NCBI GenBank assembly: GCA_000017645.1
Contig: CP000781.1
Location: 3,583,501-3,647,500 of the forward strand
DNA from: Xanthobacter autotrophicus Py2
GTDB lineage: Bacteria; Pseudomonadota; Alphaproteobacteria; Rhizobiales; Xanthobacteraceae
Direction of reading: 5' to 3'
DNA length: 64,000 nt
Of the stretch, positions 11,793 through 21,111 are shown piece by piece (position 1 is the first letter of the stretch; each line of letters starts with the position of its first letter). Under the pieces are notes generated by a model. That model was not told the DNA's origin, made no database searches, and was given only the letters and a program-made list of their open reading frames with translations. A program made the position numbers and the translations under genes.

Positions 11793-11876
11793 TCAGAGCC
11801 GCTCGCAGAGGTGGCCGTAGCCGATGGCGACGGCGAAGAAGCCGAGGCCCAGCGCGAGCATCAGAAGGTCCAGCAT
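11793..11876 (-). CDS. 27-residue membrane peptide heading the kdp operon
   Basis: A 27-codon ORF 92 bp upstream of kdpF on the same strand. It starts MLDLLMLALGLGFFAVAIGY and ends HLCERL, which is one transmembrane helix followed by a short cytosolic tail with Cys. It is not KdpF: it lacks the PE-x-F ending and KdpF is present separately. Similar tiny MLD...LGLGFF...CxRL peptides occur upstream of kdpF in other alphaproteobacteria from memory, usually unannotated. A GGAAAG stretch upstream is a weak ribosome site. Function unknown. Confidence 0.65.
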   Translation of the reverse strand: MLDLLMLALGLGFFAVAIGYGHLCERL

Positions 11877-12422
11877 GAGTTTGACTTTCCGGTCCGTTCC
11901 GTGTGTCGGGGGAGGGCGCGGCGCCGGCTGGCGGAGCGCTCGCCTCACGGGCCTGAAGCTGGCCCCAACGGGATCAAGATTCGAGAGGGATGCCGCAGCG
12001 GCGGCATAGGAATCTCATAAAGATCGCGGGGGCGGCGGGCGTGGCTGGCCCGTCTGCGGCTGCTCCGGCCGGGCGCGCCGTAGAACCTTCTCCCGCTTAC
12101 AGGGGAAGGTTCACCGCCGGCCCTCGCACCATCCCACCATCGCCGTCCGGCTTGACCGGACGGCCCATGGCCCCACCGGGACGACGCGGTGGGGCTGGGG
12201 AAACGGGGAGATGGACCCGCCGGTCAAGCCGGAGGGTGACGGGATGGAGAGTGAGCCCCCTCTCCGCCCGCACGCGGGAGCGGGGGAGGGCGGCGCTTCG
12301 TGGCCAACCGCGTCACCTGCCCACCGCGCCGCCTTCTCCGCGCCCGATGCCGCCTCTACACTCGTGGCGAATCCCGCTCACGCGCTGTCCGCGCCCGTCA
12401 CACGCTGCCCCGGAACCCGCCC
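11877..12422. other. 545-bp intergenic region upstream of kdp: stem-loop cluster
   Basis: No convincing gene. It must hold the minus-strand kdp promoter and the plus-strand promoter of the amidase operon. It contains a run of dyads: AACCTTCTCC (12084-12093) / GGGGAAGGTT (12102-12111); a nested pair, outer TCCGGCTTGACCGG (12146-12159) / CCGGTCAAGCCGGA (12220-12233) and inner CCCCACCG (12171-12178) / CGGTGGGG (12187-12194); and a GC-rich hairpin around 12256-12290. These look like intergenic repeat units, not specific operators. Confidence 0.7.
12146..12233. repeat. Nested inverted repeat (palindromic intergenic unit)
   Basis: Outer arms of 14 bp match perfectly (12146-12159 with 12220-12233). 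An inner 8-bp hairpin (12171-12178 with 12187-12194) sits between them, so the 88-bp unit could fold as one long interrupted stem. The core GGCTTGACCGG resembles common alphaproteobacterial dispersed palindromes. Confidence 0.7.
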
Positions 12423-12668
12423 ATGACCCAAGACGACATCGCCGCCCGCGTGAGCGCGGACAATGGCATCACGCTGACCGAGACGGAGGCGCGGGCGGTT
12501 GCCGCGCTGGCCGGCGATCTCAATGCACGTGTGGCGGCCGGCGCTGGCCAGCGCCTCGCCTTCGACGCCGCGCCCTGGAGCTTCGCCACCCTGTGCGCCG
12601 AAATCGCCGCCGGCCTGACGACCAGCCAGAAGACCAGCGAAGAAACCAACTCGGGGGCGGGCGAATGA
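12423..12668 (+). CDS. Small amidase-partner protein (AtzG/GatC-like, putative)
   Basis: An 81-residue acidic protein whose stop overlaps the amidase start (ATGA). It carries a short helical segment (LTETEARAVAALAGDLNARVAA), then RLAFDAAPWSFATL and a polar tail. Small partners of amidase-signature enzymes (GatC with GatA, AtzG with AtzE) have this size, position and mainly helical character, so I infer that it forms a complex with the next gene product. Sequence similarity to AtzG is suggestive at best; the assignment rests mainly on context. Confidence 0.6.
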   Translation: MTQDDIAARVSADNGITLTETEARAVAALAGDLNARVAAGAGQRLAFDAAPWSFATLCAEIAAGLTTSQKTSEETNSGAGE

Positions 12669-14089
12669 GCGGCTTTTTCACCCTCGGCGTGGTCGAGATG
12701 GCGGACGCCGTGGCCGATGGCTCGGTGTCGTCCGAAGCCCTCGCCGAGGAGGCGCTGCAGCGGCTTGAAACCCTCGGCCCGCGCTACAACGCCGTGATGC
12801 AGATCGAGCCCGAGCGGGCGCGCGAGGCGGCGCGCGCGGTCGATCTCGCGCGGGCACGGGGCGACAAGCTGGGGCCGCTTGCCGGCGTGCCTCTGGCGCA
12901 CAAGGACCTGCTCTATCGCGCCGGCCGCGTCGCCACCGGCGGCTCGCTGATCCGCAAGGATTTCGTGCCGGATGTGACCTCAAGCGTGCTGGAGCGGCTG
13001 GATGCGGCGGGGGCGCTGGACCTCGGCTCCCTGCACCTTGCCGAATTCGCGCTCTCGCCCACCGGCTTCAATGTCCATTACGGCCATGGCCTCAGCCCGT
13101 GGAACACCGCCTATGGCGCCGGCGGCTCCTCGTCCGGCTCGGGGGCGGCGGTGGCGGCGCGCATGGTCCCGGGGGCGCTGGGATCGGACACCGGCGGCTC
13201 CATCCGCCATCCCTCTGCCATGTGCGGGGTGACGGGGCTGAAGCCCACCCACGGCCTCGTGCCGCTTTACGGCGCCATGCCGCTGGCGCCGAGCCTCGAC
13301 ACCATCGGCCCGCTGACCCGCACCGCCCGCGATGCGGCGCGCATGATGACGGCCATCGCCGGTCCCGACCCGCGTGATGGTGCCACCCTGCCGGCGCCGC
13401 GCCTCGATTTCGAGGGCGGGCTTAAGGGGGACCTCAAGGGCCTCACCATCGCTGTGCCCTCCGGCTATTACCGCGAGCTGGCGACGCCGGAGATCGCCGC
13501 GCTCATGGACGACAGCCGCGCCGTGCTGAAGGACGCGGGCGCGCAGCTCATCGAGACCAGCCCACCCGACATGGCGCTGGTGAACGCGCTGATGCAGGTG
13601 GTGATGCTGGTGGAGATGTCCACCCTCCACCGCCGCTGGCTCACCGAGCGGCCGCAGGACTACAGCTTGCAGGTACGCGCCCGCATGCTTCCGGGCCTCG
13701 CTTTGCCGGCCACCCGCTACGCCGAGGCCCTGATGATGCGCGCCAGCGTGACGCGCGACTGGCTCGCCACCACCATGGGTGCGGCGGACATGGTGCACAT
13801 GCCGACCCTTCCGGTGGCGGTGCCCAGCATCGCCGAGACCACCGCCGGCCCGCCGGAGGATATCGCCGCCGTGGTGGGGCGCCTCGCGGCGTTCACGCGG
13901 GGCATCAATTATCTCGGCCTGCCCAGCCTGTCGGTGCCGTGCGGCTTCACCGCCAACGGCCTGCCGGCCGCCTTCCAGCTGGTAGGCCGGCCCTATGCCG
14001 ATCCGGTGCTGCTGAAGGCCGGCGATGCCTATCAGCGCCGCACCGATTTCCACGCCCTGCTGCCGCCGGGCTGCGGCGCGCTCGCGTGA
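12665..14089 (+). CDS. Amidase-signature family hydrolase (AtzE/GatA-like)
   Basis: A 474-residue amidase-signature enzyme that hydrolyses a C-N amide bond. The catalytic Ser-cisSer-Lys triad is visible: Lys80 in PLAHKDLLY, the cis-Ser in GGSSSGSG (155-157) and nucleophile Ser179 in GSDTGGSIRHP. The C-terminus GLPAAFQLVGRPYADPVLL is typical. The start at 12665 overlaps the stop of the small upstream gene by 4 bp; the much longer open frame upstream is not coding. GatA is unlikely because no gatB is nearby. The substrate is unknown; with the small partner it may work like the AtzE-AtzG complex. It may be functionally linked to the acyl-CoA synthetase 178 bp downstream. Confidence 0.88.
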   Translation: MSGFFTLGVVEMADAVADGSVSSEALAEEALQRLETLGPRYNAVMQIEPERAREAARAVDLARARGDKLGPLAGVPLAHKDLLYRAGRVATGGSLIRKDFVPDVTSSVLERLDAAGALDLGSLHLAEFALSPTGFNVHYGHGLSPWNTAYGAGGSSSGSGAAVAARMVPGALGSDTGGSIRHPSAMCGVTGLKPTHGLVPLYGAMPLAPSLDTIGPLTRTARDAARMMTAIAGPDPRDGATLPAPRLDFEGGLKGDLKGLTIAVPSGYYRELATPEIAALMDDSRAVLKDAGAQLIETSPPDMALVNALMQVVMLVEMSTLHRRWLTERPQDYSLQVRARMLPGLALPATRYAEALMMRASVTRDWLATTMGAADMVHMPTLPVAVPSIAETTAGPPEDIAAVVGRLAAFTRGINYLGLPSLSVPCGFTANGLPAAFQLVGRPYADPVLLKAGDAYQRRTDFHALLPPGCGALA

Positions 14090-14267
14090 TACCAATGGCC
14101 TGTGAGCTTGACTCATTGGCCGTTGGTCAAGCCCGCGCGGCGCCTGAGCGTACCCACTTGGCATCGGTCAAAGACCGAGGCCGATGGTATAAGCGCAAGG
14201 GGCCCGCCGTCGGTCGCGGCGGCGCGTCATCTGGCCAGCGCGGCTGAAGCTGGTCCATGATCGCACC

Positions 14268-15788
14268 ATGAGCGACGCCTTGCCCGATAGCCCCTTCAAT
14301 CTCGCCCGCTACTGCCTCCACCAGGGGGAGGATGCGGCCAAGCCTGCCTTGCTGGTGGCGGAGGGCCCCAGGGGGCGCATAATCGAGACCTGGACCTATG
14401 GCGAGATGCGCGCGGCGGTGGCGCGCATGGCCGGCGGATTTGCCGCTTATGGCCTGCCGCGCGGGTCGCGGGTGCTGCTGCGGGTGGGCAACACCTCCCA
14501 CTTTCCGCTGCTGTTCTTCGGCGCCATCGCGGCGGGGCTCGCGCCCATCCCCACCTCCACTTTGCTCACCCAGGACGAGGTGGACCTCATCCTCGCCGAT
14601 TCCGGCGCGCTGCTGGTGGTGGGCGACGGCTCCGGCGCCATGCCCTCCGATCCGGGCGCGGCGCGGGTGCTCGGGCGGGGCGAGATCGCCGAACTCGAAC
14701 AGGCCGATCCTGCCGAAGTTTCCGATACGAGAGCGGACGATCTCGCCTTCCTGGTCTACACCTCCGGTACCAGCGGACGGCCGAAGGGCGTCGCCCATGC
14801 CCAGCGGGTGGTGCTCGGCCGAAGGCCCATGCGGGAGGGGTGGCTGGGGCTTTCGGCGAGCGATTTTCTGTTCCACGCCGGGGCCTTCAACTGGACCTAC
14901 ACCCTGGGCGCTGGGCTGATGGACCCATGGTCTGCGGGGGCCACCAGCATCGTCCATCTGGGCGAGCGCCCGCCCGAAGCCTGGCCGGATCTCCTTGAAG
15001 CGACGGGGGCCACCCTGTTTGCCGCCGTCCCCGGCCTCTACCGGCGCATCCTGAAATATGGGTCCGTCACCCCCAGCCGTTTTCCCGCGCTGCGCCATGG
15101 GCTTACCGCCGGCGAGGCGCTGAAGCCCACGCTCTATGGCGAGTGGACCCGGGCTACCGGCCGCCCGCTTTACGAGGCGCTGGGCATGAGCGAAATCTCC
15201 ACCTACATCTCGTCCGGCCCAGGCGTAACAACGCGCGCCGGCAGTCCCGGCAAGCCGCAGGCGGGGCGGAAGGTGTGTGTTCTGCCTTCGGACGCGGCGG
15301 CGGATTTGGCCGATCAGCCGCTACCTCCCGGGGAGACCGGCATCCTCGCCGTCCACCGCTCCGACCCCGGCCTGATGCTCGGCTATTGGGGCCTGCCGCA
15401 GGAGACGGCGGCGGTGATGCGCGGCGAATGGTTCCTCACCGGCGACCTCGCCCGTTTCGATGCCGACGGATACCTCTGGTACGAGGGCCGGGGCGACGAC
15501 CAGATGAACGCGTTCGGCTATCGTGTGGCGCCGGAGGAGGTGGAGCGGGCGCTGGCCGACCACCCGTCCGTCGCTGAAGTTGCTGTGACGGAAGCAAAAT
15601 CCGGCGAGGTCTCGGTCATCACCGCGTTCGTGGTGCTGCACGAGGGAGCGGTGGGCGATGCGGACGCACTCGCCCGTCACGCCGCCCGGCACCTCGCCGA
15701 ATACAAGCGCCCGCGCGCCTATGTGTTCGTGCGTGAGCTGCCCCACACCCCCTCCGGCAAGGTGCTCCGCCGCGCCCTGAGGACGTGA
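14268..15788 (+). CDS. Acyl-CoA synthetase / AMP-dependent ligase
   Basis: A 506-residue ANL-superfamily enzyme that activates a carboxylic acid with ATP and CoA. Motifs: P-loop YTSGTSGRPKGVAHAQR near 163; YEALGMSEIS (A5); WFLTGDLARFDADGYLWYEGRGDDQMNAFGYRV written here in two parts, WFLTGDLARFD and YRVAPEEVE (A7/A8); and the C-terminal catalytic Lys in TPSGKVLRRAL. It resembles benzoate/acetyl-type CoA ligases, and the substrate is not resolved. It follows the amidase in the same direction, with a 178-bp gap that may hold its own promoter. Confidence 0.9.
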   Translation: MSDALPDSPFNLARYCLHQGEDAAKPALLVAEGPRGRIIETWTYGEMRAAVARMAGGFAAYGLPRGSRVLLRVGNTSHFPLLFFGAIAAGLAPIPTSTLLTQDEVDLILADSGALLVVGDGSGAMPSDPGAARVLGRGEIAELEQADPAEVSDTRADDLAFLVYTSGTSGRPKGVAHAQRVVLGRRPMREGWLGLSASDFLFHAGAFNWTYTLGAGLMDPWSAGATSIVHLGERPPEAWPDLLEATGATLFAAVPGLYRRILKYGSVTPSRFPALRHGLTAGEALKPTLYGEWTRATGRPLYEALGMSEISTYISSGPGVTTRAGSPGKPQAGRKVCVLPSDAAADLADQPLPPGETGILAVHRSDPGLMLGYWGLPQETAAVMRGEWFLTGDLARFDADGYLWYEGRGDDQMNAFGYRVAPEEVERALADHPSVAEVAVTEAKSGEVSVITAFVVLHEGAVGDADALARHAARHLAEYKRPRAYVFVRELPHTPSGKVLRRALRT

Positions 15789-15805
15789 GGGGCCTCTGAC
15801 CGACA

Positions 15806-15826
15806 GCACCGGTCTTTGACCGGTGC
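15806..15826. terminator. Bidirectional terminator-like hairpin
   Basis: Perfect 9-bp stem GCACCGGTC / GACCGGTGC with loop TTT, in the 70-bp gap between the convergent acyl-CoA synthetase and GMC oxidoreductase genes. There is no long T tract, so termination is inferred from position. Confidence 0.55.
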
Positions 15827-15858
15827 CGAGAGGGTGTCGCTTAAGCGCCGCGCGGGCT

Positions 15859-17529
15859 TCATGCCGCCGCGGTGGCGGTGGATGCGCCCTGCACCGCATC
15901 CTCAATGGCGAGGCGGGCGCCCTTCTCGGCGATCATGGCGGTGGGGGTGTTGGTGTTGCCCGAAGTGATGGTGGGCATCACCGAGGCGTCGATGACGCGC
16001 AGCCCGTCGATCCCGTAGACGCGCAGCCGCTCGTCCACCACCGCCATGGGATCGTCAGGCCGGCCCATCTTTGCCGTGCCCACGGGGTGGAAGATGGTGG
16101 TGCCGATATCACCGGCCGCCTTGGCCAGGGACGCATCATCCTCGCCCACCGAAGGGCCGGGTAGATATTCCTCCGGCCGGTAGGGGCTGAGGGCCTGCTG
16201 GCGCATGAGGCGGCGGGTGACGCGGATGGCGTCCGCCGCCACCTGCCGGTCCTCGTCGGTGGCGAGATAATTGGGGGCGATCTGCGGGGCGGCGTCCAAC
16301 GCCATGGAGGTGAGCCGCACCACGCCGCGCGAGGTGGGCCGCAGGTTGCAGGCCGCCACCGTGATGGCCGGGAAGCGGTGCAGTGGCTCGCCGAATTTGT
16401 CGAGCGAGAGCGGCTGCACATGGAACTGGATGTTGGCCCGCTCCTGACTCGGGTCGGAGCGTGTGAAGATGCCGAGCTGGGACGGCGCCATGGTGAGCGG
16501 CCCGCGCCGGCGCAGGGCGTAGTCGATCCCCATCAGCGCGCGGCGGGGCAGGGAATAATAGGTTTCGTTCAGGGTGCGGATGCCGGAAACCTTGTAGATC
16601 GCCCGTTGTTGCAGATGATCCTGAAGGTTTCGGCCCACTCCCGGCCGGTCCCGCACGGTCTCGATGCCGAGTTCCGAGAGCCATTCGCCGGGGCCGATGC
16701 CGGAGCGGTGGAGCACCTGCGTGGAGCCGATGGAGCCGGCGGAAAGGACCACCTCGCCACGGGTGCGGGCCTCCATCAGCCGGCCGTTCTGCATATAGCG
16801 CACACCCACTGCCCGGCCGTTCTCGATGACGAGACGGTCCACCAGCACTTGCGTTTCCAGACGCAGGTTGGGGCGGGAGAGGGCGGGTTTCAGGAAGCCG
16901 CGAGCCGAGGACCAGCGCCGGCCGCGTTTCTGATTCACATGGAAATAGCCGACGCCCTCATTGTCGCCGGTGTTGAAATCGGGCACCGAACGGATGCCCA
17001 TCTCGCCGGCCGCCTGCGCCACCTTGTCGAGCACGGGCCAGGCGATGCGCGGCGCCTCGATGCGCCAGCCGCCGCCGGTGCCGTGGATGTCGCTGGCGCC
17101 GAGGAAATGGTCCTCCAGCGCCTTGAAAGCGGGCAGCACGTCGTCCCAGCCCCAGCCGGCAAGGCCCAACTGGCGCCAGTGGTCATAGTCCGCCGCCTGC
17201 CCACGCATGGAGATCATGGCGTTGATGGCGGAGCAGCCGCCGATGACCTTGCCGCGCGGATAGGCCAGCGACCGCCCGTTCAGGCCGGGCTCGGGGACGG
17301 TCCTGAACATCCAGTCCGAACGCGGATTGCCGATGGCGAACAGGTAGCCCACCGGAATGTGGAACCAGATCCAGTTGTCGTTGCCGCCGGCCTCCAGGAT
17401 CAGCACGCGCCTGCGCGCATCCGCCGACAGCCGGTTGGCGACGATGCAGCCGGCGGTGCCGGCGCCGACGACGATATAGTCGTAATCCCCCTCCAGCCGT
17501 TCGGCGGCCGGTTCGTTCTGGCGCTGCAT
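15859..17529 (-). CDS. GMC-family oxidoreductase (choline/alcohol dehydrogenase type)
   Basis: An FAD-dependent glucose-methanol-choline oxidoreductase of 556 residues that would oxidise an alcohol. The start at 17529 (MQRQNEP) is chosen for the GAGGAGG ribosome site 9 bases upstream. The Rossmann motif is YIVVGAGTAGCIVANRLS, with ILEAGG after it. GMC signature 1 lies in RGKVIGGCSAINAM and signature 2 in LSAGSIGSTQVLHRSGIGP. The catalytic C-terminal His region is IFHPVGTAKMG and the end is SGNTNTPTAMIAEKGA. It is divergent from a LysR regulator, its likely controller. It resembles BetA-like enzymes, but no bet neighbours exist, so choline is not claimed. Confidence 0.92.
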   Translation of the reverse strand: MQRQNEPAAERLEGDYDYIVVGAGTAGCIVANRLSADARRRVLILEAGGNDNWIWFHIPVGYLFAIGNPRSDWMFRTVPEPGLNGRSLAYPRGKVIGGCSAINAMISMRGQAADYDHWRQLGLAGWGWDDVLPAFKALEDHFLGASDIHGTGGGWRIEAPRIAWPVLDKVAQAAGEMGIRSVPDFNTGDNEGVGYFHVNQKRGRRWSSARGFLKPALSRPNLRLETQVLVDRLVIENGRAVGVRYMQNGRLMEARTRGEVVLSAGSIGSTQVLHRSGIGPGEWLSELGIETVRDRPGVGRNLQDHLQQRAIYKVSGIRTLNETYYSLPRRALMGIDYALRRRGPLTMAPSQLGIFTRSDPSQERANIQFHVQPLSLDKFGEPLHRFPAITVAACNLRPTSRGVVRLTSMALDAAPQIAPNYLATDEDRQVAADAIRVTRRLMRQQALSPYRPEEYLPGPSVGEDDASLAKAAGDIGTTIFHPVGTAKMGRPDDPMAVVDERLRVYGIDGLRVIDASVMPTITSGNTNTPTAMIAEKGARLAIEDAVQGASTATAAA

Positions 17530-17610
17530 CTGGCGTTCCTCCTCGCGCTGGGTTTCGACTTGATCCAAGCTTGCAGATTTGCACTCAAGGCCGATAAAGT
17601 CGGATCCATT

Positions 17611-17624
17611 CTGCAAAATTGCAG
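17611..17624. promoter_or_regulatory. Putative LysR operator between the GMC oxidoreductase and lysR
   Basis: Dyad CTGCAAAATTGCAG in the 119-bp divergent gap, with a related TTGCAGATTTGCA about 40 bp away on the GMC side. Two related TGCA-type elements in a divergent LysR promoter suggest recognition and activation sites. Confidence 0.5.
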
Positions 17625-17648
17625 CAATTGGCGAGGGATCCCCAGGCC

Positions 17649-18539
17649 ATGGATTGGGACGATCTGCGCATCTTCCTCCAGCTGGCGCGTACCGGCCGGA
17701 TGGCGGGGGCCGGGCGTGCTTTGGGGCTCGACGATACCACGGTGGGCCGCCGCGTCGCCCGGCTGGAGAAAGAGGTCGGGGCGCCTCTCGTTGCCCGCGC
17801 CGGCCGCCGCACTGTCATCACCGAGCAGGGCCAGAAGCTGGCCCAGGCGGCAGAGGAGATGGAATCCATCGTCCTGCGCAAGATCGTCGGCCTGGGCGAG
17901 GCCGACATGCAGGTGGCGGGGCGGGTGCGCATCGGCGCGCCGGAAGGGCTGGGGGTGGGCTATCTGGCCGCTCGCCTCGCGGCGCTGTCGGCGGAAAACC
18001 CGAAGCTGGAGACCGAACTGGTCGCGTTGCCGCGCGCCTATTCGCTGGCAAGCCGAGAGGTGGACATCGCCATCACCCTGGATCGGCCCATTGCCGGTCA
18101 GGTGAGCGTCAAGAAGCTCACGGACTACACCCTGGAACTCTATGGCACGCAGGCCTATTTCGACCGCAGAGGCCGGCCGGGCACGGCGGCGGAGCTTCAG
18201 GGCCATGTCTTCGCGGGCTATATCCCGGAGCTGCTGTTCACCCGCGCGCTGGATTTCTCCACGCTGGAGGCGGGGGTGGAGGTGACGCCGGTCATCCGCT
18301 CCACCAGCGTCATCGCGCAAGTGAATGCGGTGCTGAGCGGGGCGGCATTGGGGGTGCTGCCGGCGTTTCTTGCCGCCGCCCATCCGGACCTTGAGGTGCT
18401 GCTGGAAGGCGCCTTCCGCCTCACCCGCAGCTATTGGGTGTCGGTGCATGACGATCTCAAGCACCTCAATCGGGTGCGGGCGGTGCTGGAGGCCATCACC
18501 ACCACCATCCGCGCCGACCGCGCGATCTTCATGGGATGA
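17649..18539 (+). CDS. LysR-family transcriptional regulator
   Basis: A 296-residue LysR regulator. The start MDWDDLRIFLQLARTG at 17649 is where the helix-turn-helix of the family begins; the ten extra upstream residues are dropped. The HTH is GAGRALGLDDTTVGRRVARLE (about 20-40), followed by the substrate-binding domain. It is divergent from the GMC oxidoreductase, which it probably controls. Its last 11 bp overlap the end of the convergent LysR gene at 18529. The two proteins are clearly related (MDWD-LR-FL--AR start, then shared GxVRIGAPxGLG and LPR-xSL-RE-D-AI-LDRP segments), so they look like paralogues. Confidence 0.93.
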   Translation: MDWDDLRIFLQLARTGRMAGAGRALGLDDTTVGRRVARLEKEVGAPLVARAGRRTVITEQGQKLAQAAEEMESIVLRKIVGLGEADMQVAGRVRIGAPEGLGVGYLAARLAALSAENPKLETELVALPRAYSLASREVDIAITLDRPIAGQVSVKKLTDYTLELYGTQAYFDRRGRPGTAAELQGHVFAGYIPELLFTRALDFSTLEAGVEVTPVIRSTSVIAQVNAVLSGAALGVLPAFLAAAHPDLEVLLEGAFRLTRSYWVSVHDDLKHLNRVRAVLEAITTTIRADRAIFMG

Positions 18540-19434
18540 TGAAGCGGGCGCGCTCGGCGCGGAAGCGTTGCGCCAGCACATCCCGCAGCACCGCGATGCG
18601 CCGCACCTGCGCCGTGTCGGGGTGGGCGAGGAGGAAATAGGAGCGGCGGAAGCCGATTCCGGGCAGGATCCGCACCAGCGCATCCGGGCCCTGCGCCTCC
18701 AGATGCCGGCCGGCGGCGAAATCGTGCAGCACGCCGATGCCGGCCCCCGCCCGCACCGCCTCCATCTGGCCCATGACGCTGGCGCAGCGGAACCGGCTGC
18801 GCCCGTGCTTCTCCAGCACGCCGGAATAATCCAGCGCCGAGGCATAGGCGAGGTCCTCCACTCCCGTCACCACCACATGGCCGGCGAGGTCTTCCACGCT
18901 CTTGGGGGTGCCGTGGCGATCCAGATAGGCGCGGGCGGCATAGACTGAGAGGGTGTAGTCGATGAGCCGCGACACCAGCAGCCGGCCTTCCATGGGGCGG
19001 TCGAGCACGATGGCGAGATCCGCCTCCCGCCGCGACAGGGAGAAGGTGCGCGGCAGCGGCACCAGTTCCACCACCAGGTCCGGATAGAGGGCGGTGAGCG
19101 CGCCCAGCTCCGCGGCGAGGAAGTAGTTGCCGAGGCCGTCCGGCGCTCCGATGCGCACCGTGCCGGAGACATCCGCCGCCGCGTCGCGAAAACCTTCTGC
19201 GATGCCCAGCATCTCCGCTTCCACCCGCTCGGCCGCCGGCAACAGCCGCTCGCCGGCCTCGGTGGGCACGCAACCGGCGGGGCGGCGGTCGAACAATGGG
19301 GCGCCGAGGGCCTCTTCCAGCGCATCGAGCCGGCGGGCCACCGTGGCATGGTTCAGCCCCAGTCGCCGCGCCGCCGCCAGAAGCTGCCCCTGCCGCGCCA
19401 CGGCGAGGAAAACGCGCAGATGGTCCCAATCCAT
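18529..19434 (-). CDS. LysR-family transcriptional regulator (paralogue, tail to tail)
   Basis: A 301-residue LysR regulator with HTH AARRLGLNHATVARRLDALE and a substrate-binding domain beginning VSGTVRIGAPDGLGNYFLAAELG. It is divergent from the mmsA-type dehydrogenase, with 101 bp between start codons and a strong dyad cluster, so it is the likely regulator of that gene. It overlaps the preceding lysR by 11 bp at the 3' ends. Resemblance between the two runs through the whole length, suggesting an inverted duplication of a regulator. Confidence 0.93.
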   Translation of the reverse strand: MDWDHLRVFLAVARQGQLLAAARRLGLNHATVARRLDALEEALGAPLFDRRPAGCVPTEAGERLLPAAERVEAEMLGIAEGFRDAAADVSGTVRIGAPDGLGNYFLAAELGALTALYPDLVVELVPLPRTFSLSRREADLAIVLDRPMEGRLLVSRLIDYTLSVYAARAYLDRHGTPKSVEDLAGHVVVTGVEDLAYASALDYSGVLEKHGRSRFRCASVMGQMEAVRAGAGIGVLHDFAAGRHLEAQGPDALVRILPGIGFRRSYFLLAHPDTAQVRRIAVLRDVLAQRFRAERARFIIP

Positions 19435-19493
19435 ACTTCAAAATCCGCATAACAGATGCTCAAATGATAGCATTGATGAGCATCTTTTGAAGT
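19435..19493. promoter_or_regulatory. Dyad cluster, putative LysR operator for lysR/mmsA
   Basis: Two perfect inverted repeats in the divergent gap: ACTTCAAAA (19435-19443) with TTTTGAAGT (19485-19493), and GATGCTC (19455-19461) with GAGCATC (19478-19484). A shorter ATGCT/AGCAT dyad lies inside. The outer arm begins one base from the lysR start codon, fitting autoregulation plus control of the dehydrogenase. Confidence 0.6.
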
Positions 19494-19535
19494 GGGAAGA
19501 CGGGGCACCTTCCTGCCGCTCAAGAGGCCCAGACC

Positions 19536-21065
<1,530 letters not shown>

Positions 21066-21074
21066 GCGGGCAGG

Positions 21075-21100
21075 GTGGGGCCGCGCGGGGGCGGCCCCAC
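21075..21100. terminator. Bidirectional terminator-like hairpin
   Basis: Perfect 10-bp stem GTGGGGCCGC / GCGGCCCCAC, loop of 6, with an outer GCAGGG...CCCTGC pairing, filling the 46-bp gap between convergent mmsA and the VanZ-like gene. No T tract. Confidence 0.6.
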
Positions 21101-21111
21101 CGCTTCCCTGC

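Noticed and set aside
11611..11876. The 27-codon peptide as a second KdpF
   Set aside because: It lacks the KdpF ending P-E-x-F and the true KdpF lies immediately upstream of kdpA; kept as a separate unknown peptide.
11990..12664. Long in-frame N-terminal extension of the amidase
   Set aside because: It covers the palindromic intergenic region and the small partner gene in another frame; Arg/Pro-rich and non-homologous. The amidase starts at 12665.
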